In this document: positions 1-4,860 of the stretch, piece by piece
Position numbering within the stretch: the first letter of the stretch is position 1
Layout of the letters: each line of letters begins with the position of its first letter
NCBI GenBank assembly: GCA_029250305.1
Contig: JAQXFM010000316.1
Coordinates: forward strand, 1-8,467
Direction: 5' to 3'
Source: Candidatus Poseidoniaceae archaeon
Lineage (GTDB): Archaea > Thermoplasmatota > Poseidoniia > Poseidoniales > Poseidoniaceae
Length of the DNA stretch: 8,467 nt
Program-made: the position numbers and the translations under genes
The notes under the pieces: model-generated
Seen by the model: the letters and a program-made list of their open reading frames with translations, nothing else
Databases searched by the model: none
Told to the model about the DNA's origin: nothing

Positions 1-33
1 ATGAGTTCGCAGGTTCGAATCCTGCCCTCTGCA
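1..33 (+). tRNA. tRNA, 3' part only (T-arm and acceptor 3' strand)
   Basis: The window opens inside a tRNA gene. A perfect 5-bp T-stem (GCAGG at 9-13, CCTGC at 21-25) encloses a canonical 7-nt T-loop, TTCGAAT (14-20). The acceptor 3' strand CCTCTGC (26-32) and discriminator A (33) follow. The next bases are CTC, so the terminal CCA is not encoded and must be added by a CCA-adding enzyme; this is common in archaea but not exclusive to them. The 5' acceptor strand should read GCAGAGG, but it, the D-arm and the anticodon lie before the window, so the amino acid identity cannot be read. Confidence 0.88.
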
Positions 34-121
34 CTCTAACGCCACACTGCGAGCCATTTTATCTTCATGACGGCCAAAATTCGTGGAAATCGCCACTGTC
101 CCCCCCCATCAAGCATGACAG

Positions 122-127
122 TTAAAA
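122..127 (+). promoter_or_regulatory. possible TATA-like box for the 150-470 gene
   Basis: The sequence TTAAAA lies at -28 to -23 relative to the ATG at 150, about where an archaeal TATA box sits relative to the transcription start. No convincing Shine-Dalgarno sequence precedes the ATG. Both facts fit a leaderless mRNA starting at or near the start codon. The rest of the gap from the tRNA (34-149) holds an AT-rich stretch near 56-63 and a run of eight C (100-107), and I see no other feature in it. Confidence 0.35.
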
Positions 128-149
128 CCACGAAGGGCAAGGCGATATC

Positions 150-470
150 ATGGGTTCATCGAGAGGACGGCGGTCGTACAAACCCCGTGGGCGAAGAAGC
201 GGAGGGCGTTCTTCCGGCACTTCTTCACCTCACCGCCGCCATTTTCGGCCACGCATGGGCCGTTCAAGCGCGTTCAATCGGTTTCGCTCGCCCCGCCACC
301 ATCGGAATCACGGAGCGTACATTCCTGTCAACAGTCCGCATGGGCGAGGTCCGATTCCACAAGGCGATGGGACGTGGTATGATCCAGAAACCGGCGAATA
401 CTTTCGAAAAGAGTCCCTCGGAGAGATGTTGAAGCGGTGGTTTAGCTTCTTTTCACCGGGTTCGAAATAA
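150..470 (+). CDS. small Arg-rich basic protein, unknown function
   Basis: I do not recognise a family for this 106-aa product. About the first 66 residues are extremely basic and low-complexity (17 Arg plus several His, Lys, Ser and Gly), with RGRR-type clusters resembling a disordered nucleic-acid-binding tail. The C-terminal 40 residues look ordered: an aromatic turn WYDPETGEYF (residues 76-85), then an amphipathic stretch around 89-101 (LGEMLKRWFSFF). A role on RNA, DNA or the ribosome is inferred from composition only. It follows a tRNA gene and ends directly against the stop codon of the opposing gene with no base between. I prefer this frame over the overlapping frame at 67-432 because its C-terminal half reads like a folded protein and a TATA-like element is correctly spaced before its ATG. 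High Arg content can be an artefact of GC-rich non-coding sequence, so some doubt remains. Confidence 0.6.
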   Translation: MGSSRGRRSYKPRGRRSGGRSSGTSSPHRRHFRPRMGRSSAFNRFRSPRHHRNHGAYIPVNSPHGRGPIPQGDGTWYDPETGEYFRKESLGEMLKRWFSFFSPGSK

Positions 471-1070
471 TCACGCTTCGTCTTCAAAGACGGAGTTTCG
501 AGCACGCTGCATAGCCTCGTCACTCGTGAACCAGAACGTCGGTGTTTCGCCGAGGTCGGCATCCCATCGTTGAACTGCACGAGCAAACATTTCACCTTCC
601 GTGTATATTTCACACCACTTGAGGTACCAATCTGCTTGGGCAATCATTGCCTCATCGCCTGCTGAGGTTCTCTTCAGCGTTTCTGCTTGTAATGCAATCA
701 TCATGGCCCAGTTCGGAGACAAGGCATAGGTGACATACGGGTTGCGTTCCATATCGACGCTGCGCCATTCTGTCCAAAGAGAGAAGACTTGGTCATACAA
801 GTAACCGACCAGCAAAACCGCGAACATAACCGACATGAAAATGACGGTTAAGCCAAAGTAGGTTGATGGGATGTTTGCAATCGAATCGGAAAAACAGAAG
901 CCTGCATCACACTGTGAGGAAAATCGCCACGATACATAGGGCCACACGAGCAAGGTGATGGTTGTGCCCCAAAGCAGGAGACTAACAACTGCTTGGCTCA
1001 TTTGCATTCTCCAATATTGGCGCATCACCCACTTTCGGAGAATTGAGGTGCTTTCTGTACCATCAGCCAT
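471..1070 (-). CDS. two-TM membrane protein with cytosolic C-terminal domain, unknown
   Basis: This 199-aa protein belongs to no family I recognise. From the ATG chosen here it has a polar N-terminus with a basic stretch (LRKWVMRQYWR, 11-21), TM1 at about 27-46, a short loop with a Cys pair (C54, C59), TM2 at about 71-93, and a soluble C-terminal domain of about 100 residues rich in Trp, Glu and Ala. The positive N-terminal flank suggests that the N- and C-termini are cytosolic and the Cys pair is external, where it could form a disulfide. An in-frame GTG at 1112 would add 14 residues; I favour the ATG at 1070, but neither start has a strong ribosome-binding site. It is the last gene of the four-gene minus-strand run and lies 74 nt (32 nt from the GTG) after the membrane-anchored UPF0145 gene, so co-expression is likely. 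Confidence 0.72.
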   Translation of the reverse strand: MADGTESTSILRKWVMRQYWRMQMSQAVVSLLLWGTTITLLVWPYVSWRFSSQCDAGFCFSDSIANIPSTYFGLTVIFMSVMFAVLLVGYLYDQVFSLWTEWRSVDMERNPYVTYALSPNWAMMIALQAETLKRTSAGDEAMIAQADWYLKWCEIYTEGEMFARAVQRWDADLGETPTFWFTSDEAMQRARNSVFEDEA

Positions 1071-1144
1071 AGTATCGGATTCATGCACAGGCCGACCCTT
1101 CAAGAACTCCACCTATGGTTTGGGTGGAAAGAACGTTGGTTTAT

Positions 1145-1654
1145 TCAATATTTGATAGCGGTGCCGTATGCGAGGACTTCAACCCCAGTGGTCTTGTCCT
1201 TGGCGCCCTGGATTTTCCTGAGGGTGGTGGTCTCTAATCTGATATTGATCACTTCATCATACCCATTCGCAGCAGCCTCTTCACGCAAGCGTTGTTGTGC
1301 CTCACGCCTCGACCAATCGACGACTTTTGTGAACACATTGATTTCACCACCAAAGAGTGATAAAATACCGCCAACGAGTGATTGAATCCAACTCGGCGAC
1401 ATGACGACATTGGTCATCAGCACTTGATACTCTTTCACTTCCTTTCCAGAAAGTGGTTTACTTAGGGTGCTCAGTACGTCACCTTTCTTTGCAAAGGCTT
1501 GTTCGCGCTGAAGTAATTCCTGTTTCTTCTTAGGCTGATACATTGCCGTACCAATCCCACTTACCAGCCAAGGAAGGAGCGGGACTAGAAGAGAAAGAAC
1601 AACATACAACACAACCAAGCGAATCACCTCATTGGACGACGACGGCCGTGCCAT
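1145..1654 (-). CDS. membrane-anchored UPF0145/YbjQ-domain protein
   Basis: This 169-aa protein has an N-terminal hydrophobic anchor (about 11-34), a charged linker with a Lys/Glu/Arg-rich segment (about 42-58), and a C-terminal UPF0145 (YbjQ, DUF74, 'heavy-metal-binding') domain from about 77 to 168. The domain shows the family pattern: a Trp/Arg-containing helix (W114-S-R-R), the E-A-x-x-x-G-Y-D-E-V-I-N-I-R strand (126-139), and the closing motif V-L-A-Y-G-T-A (160-166). The same pattern occurs in the gene just upstream, so the two are paralogues. The biochemical function of UPF0145 is unknown. I placed the start at the ATG that overlaps the upstream gene by 26 nt; a GTG at 1627, one base after the upstream stop, is an alternative. 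A longer start at 1699 would overlap the conserved end of the upstream gene and is unlikely. The overlap implies translational coupling. Confidence 0.82.
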   Translation of the reverse strand: MARPSSSNEVIRLVVLYVVLSLLVPLLPWLVSGIGTAMYQPKKKQELLQREQAFAKKGDVLSTLSKPLSGKEVKEYQVLMTNVVMSPSWIQSLVGGILSLFGGEINVFTKVVDWSRREAQQRLREEAAANGYDEVINIRLETTTLRKIQGAKDKTTGVEVLAYGTAIKY

Positions 1655-1961
1655 ATGCGAGTAATTCGGCTGCCCCACCTGCAACGGAGGATGTTGCAAA
1701 CCGGACGTTCACAACTGCGTTTGCTCCACGAGCCTGTGCATCGACAAGCATTCTGTACAGGGCTTCGTTTCGTGATTCTTGAAGCAACTCTGTGTACGCT
1801 TTCAACTCTCCACCAACCATGTTTTTCAGTCCAGCGCCGATGTCTTTGAAGACATTCTTTGCTCGAACTGTTGAACCGGTGACAACGCCCATCATCTGAG
1901 TAATGGTCATGCCTGGAATTGTTTCGGTGTTGGAGAACGGGATATTTACTTGAGGCTGCAT
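1629..1961 (-). CDS. UPF0145 (YbjQ-like) family protein
   Basis: This 110-aa soluble protein has the usual length of the UPF0145/YbjQ family. Visible family features are an N-terminal strand leading to I-P-G (15-17), G-V-V-T-G-S (25-30), a glycine-rich turn VGGELKAYTELL (49-60), an S-R-N-E-A helix (63-67), G-A-N-A-V-V-N-V-R-F (79-88) and the terminal motif ELLAYGTAV (99-107). Family members are small alpha/beta proteins thought to assemble into rings. The name 'heavy-metal-binding' comes from old domain annotation; no obvious metal-ligand Cys/His cluster is present here. The gene starts 27 nt after the four-TM gene and its end overlaps the start of the membrane-anchored paralogue, so the three are probably one transcript. 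The family assignment is strong; the function is unknown. Confidence 0.92.
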   Translation of the reverse strand: MQPQVNIPFSNTETIPGMTITQMMGVVTGSTVRAKNVFKDIGAGLKNMVGGELKAYTELLQESRNEALYRMLVDAQARGANAVVNVRFATSSVAGGAAELLAYGTAVVVQ

Positions 1962-1988
1962 GAATTGTTCACAAATGGGACCAGTAAT

Positions 1989-2660
1989 TCAATCTTTAGG
2001 CGGTGGTTGGAGAGAAGAAGATGGAGGGGGGTGGTAGAGATGAAACCCGCTCTCCTCAAGATGCTTGGGTTGGCTGTTGACTGCGCATGTGATCAACACT
2101 GCGAGAACAGTAAGGTTGCACGCCAGCGTTCCCCCGATGCTTGCTGCAACTTGATAGGTGCCCGACACTGCTTCCTCGGGGAAAAACTGAGCTAAATCAC
2201 TCATGAGAGCGTTGTATCGTAGGGTGGAGTAAATGTTGGAACTGGTTGAGAAAAGAAGCCAAACATAAGCGAGTTTGAATCCGTTTGGGTTTTGCCGGGC
2301 AAGCAAGATCATGGCCCCAATGCCGACAAGGGTAACCCCTGCAAACAAAGTGAGTTGCAGTGGTACTTCTTCTTCCATTTCATACAGAAGCGTTTGCGTC
2401 AATTGCTGTAATTCCCACTGTTCGTTTGATTCATTCCAACCATCTTGCTCTTCTTTGCTTCCATTGGCAGGGTACTCACCGGGGTCTTCAGCCCAGGTAT
2501 ATTCTGTAGCGATGTAATCATACGGAATGAGGGCAAGGGCAAGCGCCCCTAAAGCAGCAAGTGCCACCATGATGCCCAAGAAAATCGCAACACCCCACGA
2601 CCACCACGGCGACGGGTTTAGGTCAATGATCGGGGGCGATGGGGCGTAGGGTTGTTCCAT
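1989..2660 (-). CDS. four-TM membrane protein, unknown function
   Basis: I recognise no family for this 223-aa protein. It has a Pro-rich N-terminus, TM1 at about 22-45, a long acidic loop (about 48-100, many Glu/Asp, with sequons N66-G-S and N76-E-S), TM2 at about 101-121, a short N-P-N-G turn, a weaker TM3 at about 127-147, TM4 at about 170-193, and a Pro/Ser-rich tail. The acidic, sequon-bearing loop is most likely external. It is the first gene of the minus-strand operon and has the best promoter and ribosome-binding signals in it (2668-2672 and 2691-2702), which supports the ATG at 2660. The next gene, UPF0145, begins 27 nt downstream. Its role may be to tether or serve the UPF0145 proteins; this is inference from position only. 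Confidence 0.78.
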   Translation of the reverse strand: MEQPYAPSPPIIDLNPSPWWSWGVAIFLGIMVALAALGALALALIPYDYIATEYTWAEDPGEYPANGSKEEQDGWNESNEQWELQQLTQTLLYEMEEEVPLQLTLFAGVTLVGIGAMILLARQNPNGFKLAYVWLLFSTSSNIYSTLRYNALMSDLAQFFPEEAVSGTYQVAASIGGTLACNLTVLAVLITCAVNSQPKHLEESGFHLYHPPPSSSLQPPPKD

Positions 2661-2667
2661 GCATTAT

Positions 2668-2672
2668 CCCTC
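2668..2672 (-). promoter_or_regulatory. Shine-Dalgarno site for the four-TM gene
   Basis: GAGGG on the minus strand lies 7 nt before the ATG at 2660 and fixes that start. The surrounding CTAGAGGGA is repeated before the gene at 3497. Confidence 0.6.
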
Positions 2673-2690
2673 TAGAGAGTGATCCGTTCG

Positions 2691-2702
2691 TATTGATATT
2701 AA
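2691..2702 (-). promoter_or_regulatory. TATA-like box upstream of the UPF0145 operon
   Basis: The minus strand reads TTAATATCAATA here, the most AT-rich element in the 111-bp divergent gap before the dehydrogenase gene. Its centre lies about 37 nt before the ATG at 2660, which would give a short leader of around 10 nt carrying the GAGGG ribosome-binding site. It could also serve the plus-strand gene at 2772, with a longer leader. Confidence 0.45.
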
Positions 2703-2771
2703 CTTTCTGTGGGCCGTTAGCTTTCCATCTTCTTTGAAAGGTTCAAGAAGCGGTCACAAGCACGCACCTGC

Positions 2772-3449
2772 ATGGGAACGGCCGTTATTACTGGAGCAAA
2801 CAGGGGACTTGGTGCAGAATGGGTGGCGCAATTGATCGAGCAAGGTTGGACTGTGTATGCTGGGTACCGAAGCGACAAGGGCCGCCTTGATTCGTTGGCC
2901 TGTGATGCATTGTCGACACACCAATTGGATGTGCAAGACCGAGCGTCTGTTCAAACGTTTGCAGATGCTGCGCCCGCCAACATCGACTTGCTCGTCAACA
3001 ACGCAGGTGTCGCGGATGGACGATGGAGAAACATATCGGAAATCGATGATGCATGGGCGCTTGAAGTCATCGACATCAACGCACTCGGCCCGGTTCGGGT
3101 TGTCCAAGCCCTCTATGAGAAAATGAGCCATAACAGCTTGACCAAGGTCGCCATGGTAAGCAGTTTGATGGCATCGATTGATGATTGTCACATGGGGCGT
3201 TCCTATGCCTACAGAGCCAGTAAAACGGCACTCAATATGTTCACAGTGGCTATGAAAAAAGAAGCCATTGAAGACCAAATCAGTTTTGTTATTTTGCACC
3301 CGGGTTGGGTCAAAACAAGCATGGGAGGCGACAGGGCCCCTGTTGAAATTCCAGCGAGCGTTGAAGGAATGCGTAACGTTGTCGATTCTTTAACCCTTGA
3401 AACAAGTGGACGGTTCATTCAATACGACGGAGAACTGTTGCCTTGGTGA
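2772..3449 (+). CDS. short-chain dehydrogenase/reductase (SDR), C-factor-like
   Basis: This 225-aa cytosolic NAD(P)-dependent oxidoreductase is at the short end of the classical SDR range (about 230-280), as is usual for the CsgA/C-factor-like subgroup. Visible motifs are the Rossmann cofactor loop T7-G-A-N-R-G-L-G14, an adenine-side acidic pair (L52-D53-V54), N76-N-A-G79, N103 in the central helix (the SDR catalytic Asn position), the serine strand V129-S130-S131, the catalytic Y147-R-A-S-K151, and the P177-G-W-V-K-T182 loop. The complete catalytic set indicates an active enzyme. The R33 region after the second strand may favour NADP(H), but that is uncertain. The substrate cannot be read from sequence. 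The ATG at 2772 sits only five residues before the glycine motif, as in other short SDRs, so it is the likely start although no good ribosome-binding site precedes it. The next gene follows after 47 nt on the same strand. Confidence 0.93.
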   Translation: MGTAVITGANRGLGAEWVAQLIEQGWTVYAGYRSDKGRLDSLACDALSTHQLDVQDRASVQTFADAAPANIDLLVNNAGVADGRWRNISEIDDAWALEVIDINALGPVRVVQALYEKMSHNSLTKVAMVSSLMASIDDCHMGRSYAYRASKTALNMFTVAMKKEAIEDQISFVILHPGWVKTSMGGDRAPVEIPASVEGMRNVVDSLTLETSGRFIQYDGELLPW

Positions 3450-3485
3450 ACGCTTTGCGTTGAATAGAAGTATGCAATGGAACTA

Positions 3486-3490
3486 GAGGG
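3486..3490 (+). promoter_or_regulatory. Shine-Dalgarno site for the 3497 gene
   Basis: GAGGG lies 6 nt before the ATG at 3497 and supports that start. It sits inside CTAGAGGGA, the same 9-mer that precedes the four-TM gene on the other strand. Confidence 0.6.
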
Positions 3491-3496
3491 AATCAT

Positions 3497-3895
3497 ATGG
3501 AAGATGCGAAGCCATTGATGACCGTTGTGAAATCGCGAATGGTCGATGAAGCAAACCCCCCACTTGAGCCAGGAGAACAAGCCCTGCTCGACACATTGTC
3601 GATGTTGTGTTCCTTTCACACGACTGAAGATTTAGCGAGTTTCCTTTGTTCACCAATGTTTCAGAGACTCGTTGGCAACCGCCCTCCCTTTGTTGTCTTT
3701 GAAATCGGCATCTACCTCGATCACACCAAAACAATCGAACTCATTGCCTCAGAAGATGGGATCGTTCTCGCTGATGCAAGCGCATCTGGCGCCTTTCCAG
3801 GAAATATTCACACGATTACGGATGAGAAAGACGCTGCAAAACAACTCACGCATTGGCATCGAACCGTGTACACTGACAGCGGAAGATTTGACTGA
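3497..3895 (+). CDS. hypothetical 132-aa soluble protein
   Basis: I recognise no family. The protein is acidic and soluble, with no membrane segment or signal peptide. It reads as a small alpha/beta domain: helical N-terminal half (about 24-58, with C38 and C51), then a P63-P-F-V-V-F-E-I-G-I strand (to about 72), a turn, strands around 79-93 (I-E-L-I-A-S and G-I-V-L-A-D), and a C-terminal helix containing H118 and H120. It has a well-placed GAGGG ribosome-binding site. It follows the dehydrogenase by 47 nt and may be co-transcribed, but nothing in its sequence ties it to that enzyme. It converges on the DDAH-like gene with only 6 nt between the stop codons. Confidence 0.72.
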   Translation: MEDAKPLMTVVKSRMVDEANPPLEPGEQALLDTLSMLCSFHTTEDLASFLCSPMFQRLVGNRPPFVVFEIGIYLDHTKTIELIASEDGIVLADASASGAFPGNIHTITDEKDAAKQLTHWHRTVYTDSGRFD

Positions 3896-3901
3896 ATTCA
3901 C

Positions 3902-4711
3902 TCAGTAAAACAACGAGCAGCATGTCAACGAGCCATCTGCTTCACGGATTTGGCTCATGTCGAGAACGACGGGCTCGAGCCCCAACGACTTGATTGCATC
4001 AAGGACCGCTGGATAGCCATCTGCAACAAGGACCTGCCCGTTTGGCAACCCAATCGTGTTGCACCCATAGGCTTCCTCTTTCGGCATCCACCTAACTTCA
4101 CAACCTTCAGGGAGTTCACCGAAGGCATCCTCAGGAAGATATCCTTCCGGGGCGAGGATGACTGAGTCGGTTGGCGTGGAGCTGATGCTTGTGAGGTGAA
4201 GGGCATGCCCAGGTATCTCGATCACACGAAGGTTGTGACCAAGATGGGTCAAAAGATCCCGTAGTTCTTCGATTCCAGCATCGTTTGTCCTCGATGATCG
4301 ACCGACGAAAAACAGATCCCCGAGGCGGATGATGTCGCCTCCGTCCATTCGCGCCTCTCCGTCCATGCGGCACACTTGGGTTCCGGAAAGTTGGCGGGTT
4401 ACGAACTCTGCAATTGGGGGTTGTTCTGGGACCCGAGAGGGGTGACCTGGAACTGGAAGGAGAACGTGTCCGTCAATCACAACGGCTTGGTCTTCGACGA
4501 AAATTGAATCTGGCAATTGATCATCGGAGGGAAGGACTGTGACTTCCACGCCTGCATTGAGGAGTGCTTCTCGGTATGCCAAATGTTGCGCTTTGGCTTG
4601 GTCCAAGTCAGTCGGCCCTGTGCCGAAGAATTTGGCAATTGCTTGGTCAAAGGAAGAGGGGATTGCCCGGGTGAGAGCCCGGCCCTTCTGGTCCAAACGA
4701 ACCGTTGCCAT
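3902..4711 (-). CDS. dimethylarginine dimethylaminohydrolase-like amidinohydrolase (DDAH)
   Basis: This 269-aa cytosolic enzyme belongs to the amidinotransferase (penta-fold) superfamily and best fits DDAH, which hydrolyses N-omega-methylated arginines to citrulline and (di)methylamine. Length matches bacterial DDAHs. Visible motifs are P67-D-S-I-F-V-E-D74 (guanidinium/substrate acidic residues), M122-D-G-G-D126 followed by G137-R-S-S-R-T-N, catalytic His172 in L-H-L-T-S, the E213-A-Y-G-C-N segment, and nucleophile Cys264 in S261-L-T-C-C-S-L near the C-terminus. The adjacent Cys265 gives the double-Cys form also seen in mammalian DDAH. Relatives acting on arginine, ornithine or other guanidino compounds share these motifs, so the substrate is inferred. 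The ATG lacks a clear ribosome-binding site; a TTAA element near -28 could indicate a leaderless mRNA. It is divergent from a secreted peptidase gene, across 149 bp. Confidence 0.9.
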   Translation of the reverse strand: MATVRLDQKGRALTRAIPSSFDQAIAKFFGTGPTDLDQAKAQHLAYREALLNAGVEVTVLPSDDQLPDSIFVEDQAVVIDGHVLLPVPGHPSRVPEQPPIAEFVTRQLSGTQVCRMDGEARMDGGDIIRLGDLFFVGRSSRTNDAGIEELRDLLTHLGHNLRVIEIPGHALHLTSISSTPTDSVILAPEGYLPEDAFGELPEGCEVRWMPKEEAYGCNTIGLPNGQVLVADGYPAVLDAIKSLGLEPVVLDMSQIREADGSLTCCSLFY

Positions 4712-4766
4712 GTCTAAACCGGACGACTGTCTCCCCTTAACCGTTCGCCTGTTCTAGGAATTCGAT

Positions 4767-4781
4767 TTCCGGGGTCCGGAA
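4767..4781. promoter_or_regulatory. operator-like palindrome in the DDAH/M28 divergent region
   Basis: TTCCGG (4767-4772) and CCGGAA (4776-4781) form a perfect 6+6 inverted repeat around a 3-nt spacer. It ends three bases before the TATA-like box at 4785, and so would overlap the B-recognition element of a rightward promoter. A smaller TTC-TAG-GAA palindrome lies just to its left (4752-4760). The size and place suit a dimeric transcription factor; no regulator gene lies in the window. Confidence 0.4.
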
Positions 4782-4784
4782 GTC

Positions 4785-4794
4785 TTATTTTTAT
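4785..4794 (+). promoter_or_regulatory. TATA-like box between DDAH and M28 peptidase genes
   Basis: TTATTTTTAT is the most AT-rich element in this gap. Used rightward, it predicts transcription from about 4815-4820 and a leader of roughly 45 nt for the peptidase, which contains an AAGGGG stretch ending 12 nt before its ATG. Its complement, ATAAAAATAA, could also drive the leftward DDAH gene, 74 nt away. Confidence 0.45.
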
Positions 4795-4860
4795 CTACGT
4801 TCAAAAATACATGAAGTCTGCGGCCGTTGGGTTCAACAACGAAAGGGGTCACGGAAGTTC

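Noticed and set aside
100..107. Run of eight C as a phase-variation tract
   Set aside because: It lies in the gap between the tRNA and the first gene, outside any coding frame I accept and upstream of the TATA-like box; more likely chance, or a sequencing-sensitive spot.
1..149. Integration site at the tRNA 3' end
   Set aside because: A tRNA end is a common attachment site, but no integrase, direct repeat of the T-arm or change in gene character follows within the window.
67..432. 121-codon open frame overlapping the Arg-rich protein gene
   Set aside because: The product is an irregular mix with no domain-like segment, while the frame at 150-470 has a structured C-terminus, a spaced TATA-like box and a stop exactly at the next gene. 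Both cannot easily be genes.
308..643. 111-codon minus-strand frame across the 470/471 junction
   Set aside because: It lies antisense to the Arg-rich gene and overlaps the two-TM gene in another frame; the translation shows no domain.
1145..1699. Longer start (1699) for the anchored UPF0145 protein
   Set aside because: It would place 15 non-conserved residues before the anchor and overlap the neighbour by 71 nt; the ATG at 1654 gives a normal signal-anchor layout.
2754..3299. 181-codon frame antisense to the dehydrogenase
   Set aside because: It mirrors a gene with a complete SDR motif set; the translation is Cys/His-rich and without recognisable domain, typical of a shadow frame.
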